A DNA stretch of 64,000 bases from Candidatus Howiella intestinavium (GTDB lineage Bacteria > Bacillota > Clostridia > Oscillospirales > Acutalibacteraceae). The notes beneath the pieces were generated by a model. That model worked only from the letters and a program-made list of their open reading frames with translations, had not been told where the DNA came from and made no database searches. The stretch covers positions 1 through 64,000 of the forward strand of contig CAJFVX010000052.1 in NCBI GenBank assembly GCA_904420585.1, given 5' to 3'. Shown here piece by piece: positions 1-8,624 of the stretch. The position numbers and the translations under genes were made by a program. Position 1 is the stretch's first letter, and every line of letters begins with the position of its first letter.

Positions 1-1610
1 ATGGAAATATCGTTCTTCTCGCCCAAGGGATTGCTGCCGGCCTCGTCCTGCATAATCCGTGCGATTTCCATGTCCTGGTCGGTATAGCCCCTGGAATTCC
101 CCGTGTCACTCACACCTGCCATCTTGGCGGCGGCGTCGGCAACGGTGGGCGCGCCTTCGCCTAAGGGCTGGCTGCCCCGCTTATCCTCGTTCTGTCTTTG
201 AAACAGAGCCATAAGGCGCAAATCCTGTTCAGAGATGCCCGAGTCGGATTGGGATGATGAAATTGCGCGGCCGACCGCGTTTTGCGCTAAGGACTGTATA
301 AACCAGTCGGTGGAAAGCGCCTGTCGAAGAAAAGCCTCGTTTTCCTTCTTTTCGGCTTCCTCGCGTGATAATCCATCACGGAGCATGTAATCTTGGATTC
401 TTTGCTCGCGGAAGGATTGATTCAGCATAATCGAATTGTCTGCCCAGTAATTTGCGGCATATTGGCCATAGTTTCCTAAAAAGTTGGTTGCACCGATAGC
501 CGTTTTGCTTGTAGGAAATCTGGCGACCATTTTGGATTGCAGAAAGGAAAACAATGCATCTGTTAACCAGTTTACCGATCCGTTTTGAAGCGCCTGCGAG
601 CGGGTACCGCCTCTTTCAAACACGCTTTCGATTCCCTGTCCCATTCCGCCTGTGCCATTTACTATGGCGGTAGGTACGCCGTATCCAAAGGTTGTAAGAT
701 AGGAATACAACCAATCGGCGGTCCCCATGGTGCCATTATACAATTCCACGGGTAAGTTTCCGCCGGATAAGGGGTTTATGATATTGGGATAGTCGGAAGC
801 AATCATTTGTTGGGTTGTGTTTCGAATGGTGTTCACATCCTGGGAACCGCGATGCCAGATGCTATTGGGATCAATCGGACGATAATGGTCGTCTGTTGCA
901 AATGTGTTGGTATTGAAAATGGTGCCGACAATTGAATCCAGTCCAGCTTGCGGCCGGTTGGTTACAGATTCAAAATTGGATTTCCAAGGGTTTTCCGTCG
1001 TCTCCTGCTGTACGGCCACAGTATGCTCGGTGTTATCCAAGTAATTTTGAACATAGATTGCATAATCCAAAAGTTCTGTATCGTAGTAGCCTTTTTCTTC
1101 CAACTGCCGAATGTATTCTTGGGCGACGTTGTCCCAATACTCCGTTTCAGAAAAATCCCACGTAATATGTCCAACAAAATCTTCTGTAGACTTTTTAAAT
1201 GTGCTGGTTCGCTGAATATCAGCGTTGGCCGTATTCATAATCAGGGCCCGTATATCTGCAGGAAGCTGTTGGAATTTTTCCTTATTCTTCTTGTAGTAAA
1301 GCACATTTTCCCGGCGCTCATTCTCTTTTTTGTCCGTAGTGGGATGATTGTCGTAGATTAGCTGCAAATCAAGGGAATTTAACCCCCTTTCAAAATCACT
1401 GGCCGACGAATCAGCAAGGTATTCGGCAGCGGACAGGTATGTATTATCCCGCTCGTCATATGCCTGCTTTGCCTTTTTGAATTCTTCTGCGGTTATTGGG
1501 AGTTGGGGGCCCTCCTGGAGTGGAGGATCCAGGAGGGCGGCGTCTTTAAAAACATCAGAATCGGACAGTGACAGTTGAGGTTTCTGAGGGTCGATAATAT
1601 TCTGCGCCAT
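1..1610 (-). CDS. Large phage virion protein, 3' end outside window
   Basis: An open frame reads leftward from an ATG at 1610 to the window edge without a stop, giving at least 536 residues; its C-terminus is beyond position 1. The start follows the Shine-Dalgarno AGGAGGGG just upstream. The protein begins MAQNIIDPQKPQLS and is hydrophilic, rich in Asn, Gln, Asp and Glu, with no clear transmembrane segment. I recognise no domain. It is the last visible gene of the virion cassette, after the tail genes, where podoviruses usually encode internal or ejection proteins or large tail proteins; that role is inference from position only. Its base composition is visibly more AT-rich than the other phage genes to its right, so it may have been exchanged separately. 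Confidence 0.75.
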   Translation of the reverse strand, partial: MAQNIIDPQKPQLSLSDSDVFKDAALLDPPLQEGPQLPITAEEFKKAKQAYDERDNTYLSAAEYLADSSASDFERGLNSLDLQLIYDNHPTTDKKENERRENVLYYKKNKEKFQQLPADIRALIMNTANADIQRTSTFKKSTEDFVGHITWDFSETEYWDNVAQEYIRQLEEKGYYDTELLDYAIYVQNYLDNTEHTVAVQQETTENPWKSNFESVTNRPQAGLDSIVGTIFNTNTFATDDHYRPIDPNSIWHRGSQDVNTIRNTTQQMIASDYPNIINPLSGGNLPVELYNGTMGTADWLYSYLTTFGYGVPTAIVNGTGGMGQGIESVFERGGTRSQALQNGSVNWLTDALFSFLQSKMVARFPTSKTAIGATNFLGNYGQYAANYWADNSIMLNQSFREQRIQDYMLRDGLSREEAEKKENEAFLRQALSTDWFIQSLAQNAVGRAISSSQSDSGISEQDLRLMALFQRQNEDKRGSQPLGEGAPTVADAAAKMAGVSDTGNSRGYTDQDMEIARIMQDEAGSNPLGEKNDIS

Positions 1611-1622
1611 ATTACCCCTCCT

Positions 1623-2483
1623 TTAATACCCCTGCCTGCGCAGCTCGTCCAGAACCTGGAGGACGTAGTTTTTATCTGCGGGGGTATAGCCGTCGGCCAT
1701 GCCGGCGACGATATCCAGCAGCTTCAGGGCGTTGTTCCGGTCGATTTCATACCGGCTCAGGCTGTTGCTGACGTCGGTGCTGTACCGGCTGGCGTCGTAG
1801 TCCCGGTCGGCGTTGTACCGGCTGGCGTCGTAGCTTTTATCGGTGCCGTAAACGCTGGCGGCGTAGTCCTTATCCGCATTGTATTTGCTGGCATCGTAAC
1901 TCTTGTCGGTGGCGTAGCGGTCCAGCTCGCCGTTGTAGTAGGCGTTGGCCATGCTGGCATTCCGGTCGGCCGCGCTGTTCATTAAGGCGTAGAGGTACTC
2001 CGGCAGCCTGGACTGGACGTTGTACTGTGCGTTGGCGATGGCCAGCTGCTTCTGCTGCTCCAGGGCCGCCTGGTTTTCGGCCAGCTGCTGGTTGATGGCG
2101 TTGGCGGCGGCCGTCTTCTGCTGGGCGGCGGCCAGGTCGGCGTTGGAGCGCTGGAGGTTGACGGCGGCCTGCTGGGTGCGGTTAAGGCCGCTGTCGGTCA
2201 GCCCCAGCTGGTTCATGCGCTCCTTGAGCTGCCGCTCGTTGATGCGCTGCTGCAGTTCGTTTTTATCGAAGGTGGCGCGGTACTGCTGGGGCAGGGTCCC
2301 CCGCTGGGCGGCGGCGCTGTCGGCCGCCTGCTGCTTGGCCGTGTCGTAGGCGGCTGTGACCGAATCGGAATAGTCGCTCACCGCCTGGCCGGCGCTGTTT
2401 TTCAGGGCGTCGTAGTCCTTCTTTACGCTTTCTTCCACGTCCTGCCTGTTCTGCTTATAGGTATCGTAGGGAGACTGTGCCAT
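1623..2483 (-). CDS. Phage virion protein with 11-residue repeats
   Basis: 286 residues. The N-terminal two thirds is Ala/Gln-rich and predicted coiled coil (heptad-like AAQQ stretches at about 45-165). Residues about 185-245 carry at least five tandem 11-residue units of the form Y-x-A-S-x-Y-x-x-D-x-D/S, for example YDASKYNADKD and YDASRYNADRD. Such regular short repeats suggest a fibrous or solenoid virion part. The start ATG at 2483 follows GAGGTGATTGAATT. It lies between the tail protein gene (8 bp gap) and the large virion gene (12 bp gap), so it is cotranscribed with them. By position it could be an internal virion or ejection protein, but I recognise no family. Confidence 0.75.
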   Translation of the reverse strand: MAQSPYDTYKQNRQDVEESVKKDYDALKNSAGQAVSDYSDSVTAAYDTAKQQAADSAAAQRGTLPQQYRATFDKNELQQRINERQLKERMNQLGLTDSGLNRTQQAAVNLQRSNADLAAAQQKTAAANAINQQLAENQAALEQQKQLAIANAQYNVQSRLPEYLYALMNSAADRNASMANAYYNGELDRYATDKSYDASKYNADKDYAASVYGTDKSYDASRYNADRDYDASRYSTDVSNSLSRYEIDRNNALKLLDIVAGMADGYTPADKNYVLQVLDELRRQGY

Positions 2484-2490
2484 AATTCAA

Positions 2491-4581
2491 TCACCTCAAT
2501 GTACTGTATTGCATGTGGATGCCGTCAAAGGCCGCAAGGCCGGAAGCGCGGACCTCCAGCCCGAACTGCTTTACCCGGGATGCCACCGCCCGCAGGGAGA
2601 TGGTCTGGATATAGCCGGGCTCGTCCGGCTGCCTGCCGGTGGCCGGCAGCCGTTTGCAGAGGAATGGGGTCTGGCCCCGCTCGGTCACATAGGAGAGTTC
2701 CAGCTCACCGTCCCCTCCGGCGCCCAGGTGCAGGGCGGTGATGCGCTTGTTCCGCTCGGGCTGCCCGAAGTCGAAAAGCTTGGTGCGGAAGGAGGACTGG
2801 ATGGGCCGGGGAGCCGTATCCGCTCCCGAAAGGATATCCCCCTCTCCGGTCAGAAGGAAGGGGAAAAAGTCGGTGTTGCCCGGCGCCACGGTTGCGTTGC
2901 GGATGACGGTAAGTCCCTCTGCACCGGCGATGGCGGCCAGGCAGTCCCCTACCGGGTTGTCCCAGAAGAAAAAGGGGACGTCGGTTTTGTTCCGGGCATA
3001 GGAGGCGGCGTTGCGGAAGCCATAGGACCGGTAGTCCATGACCACAATGGGGTATGCGTCCAGGTCTTCTCCGGCCTGGAAGAGCAGGTAGTAGCCGTCC
3101 CAGTCGGCCGAGAAGAGCCGGGGGCCTCTGGGTACGGCCGGCCGGATGGGCTCCGACAGGCAGCAGACATTGTTTTCGCTGTAGGCATTGGAGGCCGTCA
3201 GGGTATAGATGCCGCCGTCCGAATGGGCGAAGACCAGGCGGTTGTCGCAGAGCTGGATGCTGTCCGGCCGGTCGCAGCCTATGGCGGGGTGCAGCTGCTT
3301 TACGGGAAAGGTGGCCGATACGGCCGTCACGTCGGCCACAGCGCCGGAAAGGATGTCGTCGGCGGTAATGTCGGCCCCCTCCACGTAGGAGGTGGAGTAG
3401 ATTTCCCTGTCCTTAAAGAAGACCAGCATATCCTCCTGCTTGGCCATGGCGTTGACCGGGCTGCTGCTGCCCACCCGCACGTAGTTGTTTTCGGGGAAGT
3501 AGAGGGGGGAGGCGCAGTCGGACCAGCGGACAATGCCCTCGGCCGCCGGGTCGCCGGTGAGGAATAAGCGGCTGCCGTCCGAGAGGGCGCTGCCGCCGAA
3601 CCACACGGCCTGTTTCATGCGGAAGGGAGAGCCGTTTCCGCCCGCCCCCACCGCGTCCACCGGCAGGGATGCCGTGATAACCAGGCTGTTGGAGACATTT
3701 TCCATCATGGGCAGGGGGAAGGGGTTATCGGTGTCTCCCGCCCTGTGCAGCAGGGATACGGTGCCGGCCTCCCTGTCCACCCTGGCGAAGGCGTTGGCCA
3801 GCAGGGGGATGACGGGGCTGTCGGTCTGGCCGGCGGGGATGGTGGTGCTGAATTTTGCGTTGGACAGATACTCAATATGGACGGGCTTGTCGGCCAGGTC
3901 GGTGAAGGGAAGCTGAAAAACCGAACTGACCCCGTCGGTAAAGTAAGAGGCGCGGAAGCGTCCGAACAGGACGTTGACGCCTTCAAACAGGCTGGCCGGC
4001 GCGGCCTCCGTATCGCTGCCGGCGGGAAGGGTGCTGTACTTGTCCCCCTTCCCGTTTACCAGCACCAGGGGGGCATAGGCGTCCTCTTCCGTGCATTTCA
4101 CCCATTGGGAGCCGTCGAGTTCGTAGACCAGTCCGCCGTCGGTAAGGCCTACCAGGATATAGATGCCGTCCCCCTTGGTAGGCGGGCCGGCAAAGACCAG
4201 CGCATTGGTCGGCGATTCCATGTTGGCCAGGGTAATGGGCTGGGTCTGGGTGATGGTGCCGTCCTCGTAAAAGAAGGATACGACCAGCAGGGCCTTGTTG
4301 TCCGGTTCGGTGTGCCGGGTGACCAGACAGCGGCTTCTTTTTCCCTCCCATTCCACCGGGCCGTTAAAGTACAGCTGGTGATCCGCAAAGGTGGTAACCG
4401 GTGTCTGCATCTGAAAGCCGGGACGGGTGCGGAGGGCGCCGTCCTTCCAGTAGAGGTTGCTGCAGGCCGTCAGCTGGTTGTCTTCCACAAAGCTGAGGCC
4501 GGCCGTCAGATTGACCCCGCCCGACAGGGAGGGGATGGCTATGCGGTAGGCAGCGGACCGGCTGCATTTCGGGTAATCCAT
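2491..4581 (-). CDS. Podovirus-type tail tube/hub protein (gp12-like)
   Basis: 696 residues starting MDYPKCSRSAAYRIAIPSLS, then a GGVNLTAG and NQLTACSNLYWKDGALRTR segment. An opening of this kind, 'net of values, counted, given names', is typical of phage tail proteins described as tail tubular protein B or stabilisation proteins (a beta-propeller hub around the tail knob). Length is near that of T7 gp12 (about 790 residues). No signal peptide or membrane segment is seen. The ATG at 4581 follows GGAGGTGA. It sits directly after the head-tail adaptor and portal genes, as expected for the tail tube. The family assignment is from overall pattern and order, not a decisive motif. Confidence 0.65.
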   Translation of the reverse strand: MDYPKCSRSAAYRIAIPSLSGGVNLTAGLSFVEDNQLTACSNLYWKDGALRTRPGFQMQTPVTTFADHQLYFNGPVEWEGKRSRCLVTRHTEPDNKALLVVSFFYEDGTITQTQPITLANMESPTNALVFAGPPTKGDGIYILVGLTDGGLVYELDGSQWVKCTEEDAYAPLVLVNGKGDKYSTLPAGSDTEAAPASLFEGVNVLFGRFRASYFTDGVSSVFQLPFTDLADKPVHIEYLSNAKFSTTIPAGQTDSPVIPLLANAFARVDREAGTVSLLHRAGDTDNPFPLPMMENVSNSLVITASLPVDAVGAGGNGSPFRMKQAVWFGGSALSDGSRLFLTGDPAAEGIVRWSDCASPLYFPENNYVRVGSSSPVNAMAKQEDMLVFFKDREIYSTSYVEGADITADDILSGAVADVTAVSATFPVKQLHPAIGCDRPDSIQLCDNRLVFAHSDGGIYTLTASNAYSENNVCCLSEPIRPAVPRGPRLFSADWDGYYLLFQAGEDLDAYPIVVMDYRSYGFRNAASYARNKTDVPFFFWDNPVGDCLAAIAGAEGLTVIRNATVAPGNTDFFPFLLTGEGDILSGADTAPRPIQSSFRTKLFDFGQPERNKRITALHLGAGGDGELELSYVTERGQTPFLCKRLPATGRQPDEPGYIQTISLRAVASRVKQFGLEVRASGLAAFDGIHMQYSTLR

Positions 4582-4616
4582 GGATAAACATTCACCTCCG
4601 GCGCAGGAAACCTGCG

Positions 4617-4646
4617 CAAAAGGCCGTCCTATGGGATGGGACGGCC
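4617..4646 (-). terminator. Possible intrinsic terminator inside the phage tail module
   Basis: Read on the minus strand, GGCCGTCCC pairs with GGACGGCC over an 8-nt loop and is followed by TTTT. A second small hairpin (GCGCAGG/CCTGCGC) lies at 4601-4617. They fill the gap between the adaptor gene and the tail protein gene and could attenuate downstream tail expression. Confidence 0.4.
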
Positions 4647-4662
4647 GGTTTGTACGCGTCCT

Positions 4663-5025
4663 TTACAGCCCGCCCCGGGGCAGATTATCCAGCCGCCGGT
4701 CGGAACGGGACAGGGAAGCGCGTTTGCGGTTGTAGAGTTCGGCGAAGAGCTGCTGGCTGTCGCCGTCGCTTTCGGACTGGGCCAGCAGCATGGCTACGCC
4801 GTAAGGCATCACATCCACCGCCGCCCGTTCGGACAGCAGCAGGGTTTCGCCAAGGGAGGTCAGGGGGGCAAAGGGACGGGTGGTGGCGGTATAATGCAGG
4901 TCGGCGTAGATTTGGTTGACGGCTGTCAGCCCTTTCTGCAGGACCTCTGCCTGTCCGGTGAGTTCCTCCAGCCCGCGGTAGCCCAGCAGGCCCATGGCCT
5001 GGTTCAGTACGTAGCTTCCGGTCAT
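4663..5025 (-). CDS. Probable phage head-tail adaptor (tail tube A-like)
   Basis: 120 residues. The ATG overlaps the portal stop codon (ATGA), so it is translationally coupled to the portal gene. The helical N-terminus (SYVLNQAMGLLGYRG, then LTAVNQIYADLHY) and a following PYGVAMLLAQSESDGDSQQLFAELYNRKR resemble small head-completion or tail tube A proteins, which have one helical layer that docks under the portal. It is shorter than T7 gp11 (about 196 residues). Assignment relies on size, fold-like pattern and position between portal and tail tube genes; I did not identify a diagnostic motif. Confidence 0.6.
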   Translation of the reverse strand: MTGSYVLNQAMGLLGYRGLEELTGQAEVLQKGLTAVNQIYADLHYTATTRPFAPLTSLGETLLLSERAAVDVMPYGVAMLLAQSESDGDSQQLFAELYNRKRASLSRSDRRLDNLPRGGL

Positions 5026-7568
5026 ACCGACTCCTCCTTTTCTCCCCGTGCCTTCCGGCTCTTTTCCCGGCGGGAGGGCTTTTCAGCGGTAGCCTCCGGG
5101 CCGGCCGCCGATTGGGCGGGGGATGCCTTTGCCGGTTCTTCCTGCCCGGCGCCGGGCAGCTGCTCCCGTATGGCCGCTATGGCTGCAGCCTCAGCGGCAG
5201 ATGCAGCCGTCTTTTCGGCGGGCAGGTTGGAGTCGGCCTTATCCAGAAGCCGGCGCAGGAGCGCGGCCAGTGCGGCTGCCGCCGCATTTTCCGAGCCGCA
5301 GGCTTTTAAGAGCGCGTCTGCATCCTGGGGCGAAAGTTCCTCCAGGAAAAGCCGGGCGGCGGCCAGTTCACCCTGTTCCCCTGCGGCGATTACTACTCTC
5401 CGCAGCGCCTGGTCGGACAGCCCGCAGAGCTGTTCCAGCAGGAGCCCTTCTGCCTGCCGGCTGTCGAAAGATTCTTCTGCAGCCGTCTCTGTAGGAACGT
5501 CGGCCGCCGGCTCAGCAGCCGGTCCGGCCGGCCGGGAAGGTTCTCCCGCCGTGCCGCCAGCCTTCCTCAGTGCGCCGGATTGTACCAGCATGGCGGCCAA
5601 TTCCCGAGGAGAGGGCAGGGAACCGTCGGCCGTGTCGGCGCCGCCGTTCTGCGGGGGCATGGGAGCCGTTCCGCCGGCCGCCTGTCCATGGCCGCCAGCC
5701 TTCCTCAGTGCGTCGGACTGTACCAGCATGGCAGCCAATTCCCGAGGAGAAGGCAGGGAACCGCCGGCCGTGTCGGCGCCGCCGTTCTGCGGGGGCATGG
5801 GAGCCGCCCCGCCGGCAGGCTGCATATCGCCGCCTGCCGAACCCTGCATGGGCATGGCCGCCATCGCCTCCTGCGGGACGGCGCCGGATTGCAGGGCTGC
5901 GTCTGCCGTCGGGGCAGCCAGTTCCTTGAGAATGCCGGCCACATCCGGGATAACCCCCTTGGGCAGGCGCTTGAGATACTGCTCGGGGGTGATAATCTGC
6001 CGGTCCAGCAGATTGTCCAGGGTCTGTACAGTGGCGGTTTCGCTCCAAAGGGGAGAGGCCCCCACATCCACCCGGACGGATAAGACCAAATCCCGATAGC
6101 GCTCCCCGTCAAAGGGGAGATACCAGGTGCCGTTGGAATCGGATATTTTCAAAGACCGCCTGCCGTAAAGGCACATCCAGAATTCGGCCCAAATCCGGGC
6201 CACGTCCTCAATGAAGGAGTAGAAGGCGTTCTGATAGGACTGCATAGGCTGGGCGGCCGCTTCCCGCAGGGCGATGATGGCCGAGGTGTTGTCCGGTTCC
6301 ATGTCCCCCAGGGCCGCGTCGTTGGCCCCGGCCTGGGTCATGGTGTTGGAGATAAGGGAGCTCAACGAGTTGTCATAGTTGGGCGAGAAGGAGGGAGGCG
6401 TCACATACCGCACCGCCGAGGCCACATCCTCCGCCGTGCCGTTGACCCGGATAATCTGCCCCGGGTCGTTGGTAATGGGCTGGGGCACCACCTCGTTGTT
6501 GACCACCATCAGGGGCATACCCATGACCATCACCGCCCAGACCGAAGCCGTAACCATGCGGTTGATGGCAATCTGGTTGGGAATGAGGTAGGTCAGTTCG
6601 GTGTCGCCGTAGATGGACCCCTTCCGCTTGTCCCAGGAGAACTTCGCCAGGGGATACCGGCGAATCTGCAAATCCCAGGGTTTCCGGATAACCGCCCCCC
6701 GAACCACCCGCGTAGCCATAACCTTGTAGGAATTACCCTCCTTGTCCCACTCCTTCCACAGGCGGGTGAGGACGGTGCAGTTCCGGTCGTCGGACTGATT
6801 TAAGTCGGCCCGGTCGCCGGCCATGTATTCGATTTGGTCGGGCTTGATGGCGTCGATGTCCTCCTTGGGGCGGCCGTTGCGCCCCGCCTCCCGGCGGAGT
6901 TCCTCCACGCTGCGGCGCTGGGCCAGGATGATGTAGGGCTGGCTCTCCACGTCGTCCCGGGCGGGGTCGCCGAAGTAGACGTTTTCCACGTCCAGGAGTT
7001 CGCAGGCGATGTCGCCGTCGATGGGGGCGGTGCGGGCCTCGTCGGCATAGAGGCCGGTTTTGATGTCGGGGTCCCAGTAGGTGTAGAGGATGCCGGTGCC
7101 GGTGAGGTAGGCGCTTTTCAGGGCGTCGTGCTTTAAGTCGTCGAACTTGACCCGCTCGGCCGTCACCCGGAAGTAGTCGTTTAGGGCCGACATAACCAGG
7201 GCGACTTCCTCCATCCCCGGCCGTCTGTCAGCCTGTTCCGGAACGGGACCGGCCTGTGTACCGGCCAGCATCTGGTCGCGGCGGTTTTCGGTGTCCCGCT
7301 TGACGGCAATGGTTTCGGGATAGCCCTCGGCCGAATAGCAGACCGACACAGGGGCCGCCGTGATGACGGCAATTTTGTAATCGCCGATGCGGCGGATGAC
7401 GTTGTGGCGGACAAGGGGCCGGTCGGACCCGCACTTGGCCCCGTGCCACTGGTCACCGGCGTAAAACCGCTCGTTGATTTTATCCTGTTCGAACATGCCC
7501 CGGCTTCCCAGGGCCGCCTTGTAGTTAATGCCTTTTTCATATTCGCCGAATATGTCTTTTGGAAGCAT
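5022..7568 (-). CDS. Phage portal (head-tail connector) protein
   Basis: 848 residues. The N-terminal 500 residues show the P22/podovirus portal pattern: FYAGDQW near residue 36, RPLVRHNVIRRIGDYK, a long helical core and an NQIAINRM helix near residue 330. The 12-mer formed by this family is the DNA gate at one capsid vertex. The C-terminal 300 residues form a low-complexity Ala/Gly/Pro tail with a tandem 46-residue duplication (PMPPQNGGADTA and LPSPRELAAMLVQS in both units), then an acidic, helical end. The family usually ends earlier, so the tail is an extension. The ATG at 7568 follows GGGGAGGTTCT. Here the gene lies downstream of the capsid gene, whereas in T7-like phages the portal comes first. 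Confidence 0.85.
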   Translation of the reverse strand: MLPKDIFGEYEKGINYKAALGSRGMFEQDKINERFYAGDQWHGAKCGSDRPLVRHNVIRRIGDYKIAVITAAPVSVCYSAEGYPETIAVKRDTENRRDQMLAGTQAGPVPEQADRRPGMEEVALVMSALNDYFRVTAERVKFDDLKHDALKSAYLTGTGILYTYWDPDIKTGLYADEARTAPIDGDIACELLDVENVYFGDPARDDVESQPYIILAQRRSVEELRREAGRNGRPKEDIDAIKPDQIEYMAGDRADLNQSDDRNCTVLTRLWKEWDKEGNSYKVMATRVVRGAVIRKPWDLQIRRYPLAKFSWDKRKGSIYGDTELTYLIPNQIAINRMVTASVWAVMVMGMPLMVVNNEVVPQPITNDPGQIIRVNGTAEDVASAVRYVTPPSFSPNYDNSLSSLISNTMTQAGANDAALGDMEPDNTSAIIALREAAAQPMQSYQNAFYSFIEDVARIWAEFWMCLYGRRSLKISDSNGTWYLPFDGERYRDLVLSVRVDVGASPLWSETATVQTLDNLLDRQIITPEQYLKRLPKGVIPDVAGILKELAAPTADAALQSGAVPQEAMAAMPMQGSAGGDMQPAGGAAPMPPQNGGADTAGGSLPSPRELAAMLVQSDALRKAGGHGQAAGGTAPMPPQNGGADTADGSLPSPRELAAMLVQSGALRKAGGTAGEPSRPAGPAAEPAADVPTETAAEESFDSRQAEGLLLEQLCGLSDQALRRVVIAAGEQGELAAARLFLEELSPQDADALLKACGSENAAAAALAALLRRLLDKADSNLPAEKTAASAAEAAAIAAIREQLPGAGQEEPAKASPAQSAAGPEATAEKPSRREKSRKARGEKEESV
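5556..5831 (-). repeat. Tandem 138-bp duplication inside the portal gene
   Basis: Two adjacent units with a 138-bp period: for example CCTTCCTCAG begins at 5561 and again at 5699. The units are nearly identical, differ by a few substitutions, and keep the frame, adding 46 residues per unit to the disordered portal C-terminus. This is direct sequence evidence of a recent in-frame duplication. Confidence 0.9.
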
Positions 7569-7602
7569 AGAACCTCCCCTTTATAAAAAGATAGGGACGA
7601 AA

Positions 7603-7634
7603 GGGGCCGGGGACGGATTCCGTCGCCCGGCCCC
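7603..7634 (-). terminator. Hairpin after the capsid gene
   Basis: GGGGCCGGG pairs with CCCGGCCCC around a 14-nt loop that itself contains GACGG/CCGTC. On the minus strand it is followed by TTTCGTCCC, so it is a weak intrinsic terminator or attenuator. It lies between the highly expressed capsid gene and the low-copy portal gene, where phages often place one. Confidence 0.6.
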
Positions 7635-7642
7635 AGGGAAGA

Positions 7643-8566
7643 CTAGTAGGTATACACGTAAACGGTGGGCTTGTAGCTCTTCTTGACGAAGGCATCGTAG
7701 TAGACGCGGTAGTCGAACTTGTAGGCGTCCATCTGCTGGTTCTGGTCGGGCTCAAACACCCGCATCTTCTCGGTCTTCTTGATGAGGGAGCAGGCCTTCT
7801 TGGGGAGAATCAGCAGGCCGATGGACTTGGCGGCGCTTGCGGGGGAGAAGCCGCCGGCCTCCTCGCCGGTGGTGGTGCCGTCCTTGAAGTCGTAGGAATC
7901 CTTCATGCGGGAGTCAGGCACAGGCAGCAGGGCCATGCCGTTGAGGTACTTGACCTGGGTGGACATCTGGCCCTTCTTGAAGGAGCCCACGTCCAGCTGG
8001 CGGGTGAGTTCGGGGGTGGCCAGCAGGGCGGCGTAGACCTTGGAATCCAGGAAGGCCACCAGCTCCTCATCGAAACCGGCGGTGGCCTGGACGGCCTGCA
8101 TGGCCCGGTTGAGCAGATCGACGCAGCCGTTGTCGATGGTCTTATTGGAACCCAAAGACAGGGTCTGCTCGGCGTCGGTGGCCACCTTGGCCAGGGTGGA
8201 GAGGACGTAGGCGTCCATCTCGGGGGCGACCTTGGTGCGGACGAACTCGCCCAGCACCTGGCCGGCCAGGCCGGCGACGCCGGTCTCGTCCATATCCTCC
8301 CGGTCGATGGAGAAGGTGCGGGCCCTATCCATGGTCAGGTTATAGGGGGTCTGGGCCACGGTGACCGAACCCCGGACAAAGCCGGTGTCCCGGTTGTAGT
8401 CGCCGAGACCCTGGAAGTCGATGTCGGGCAGCAGGACGGTCTTGGCGCCCACGAACTTGGCCCGCATAGCATTGTCGGCCAGGAAGGAAGTGACCGACTT
8501 CTGTACAAGTGCCTTGTCCAGCTCGCTGGACAGCTTGGTGCAAAAAGCAAGGGTGTTGATAGCCAT
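7643..8566 (-). CDS. Phage major capsid protein
   Basis: 307 residues, no signal peptide. The start (MAINTLAFCTKLSSELDKAL) follows AAGGATGATTTCTCT. The protein shows the pattern of small HK97-fold coat proteins: an N-terminal helix, a segment KFVGAKTVLLPDIDFQGLGDY, then FSIDREDMDETG, and a long spine helix GLAGQVLGEFVRTKVAPEMDAY. The C-terminus (YKFDYRVYYDAFVKKSYKPTVYVYTY) is strand-rich. It follows directly after a scaffold gene and a packaging pair, as expected for a coat protein. It should form the icosahedral shell that TerL fills with DNA. Subfamily is not resolved from sequence alone. Confidence 0.8.
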   Translation of the reverse strand: MAINTLAFCTKLSSELDKALVQKSVTSFLADNAMRAKFVGAKTVLLPDIDFQGLGDYNRDTGFVRGSVTVAQTPYNLTMDRARTFSIDREDMDETGVAGLAGQVLGEFVRTKVAPEMDAYVLSTLAKVATDAEQTLSLGSNKTIDNGCVDLLNRAMQAVQATAGFDEELVAFLDSKVYAALLATPELTRQLDVGSFKKGQMSTQVKYLNGMALLPVPDSRMKDSYDFKDGTTTGEEAGGFSPASAAKSIGLLILPKKACSLIKKTEKMRVFEPDQNQQMDAYKFDYRVYYDAFVKKSYKPTVYVYTY

Positions 8567-8624
8567 AGAGAAATCATCCTTTCACGCCGTTTGATAAAAG
8601 CGAATGGACGCGCCGGAGCCGGCC

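Noticed and set aside
4636..6099. 487-codon plus-strand frame in the phage portal region
   Set aside because: Antisense to the portal gene; its repeats merely mirror the 138-bp duplication.
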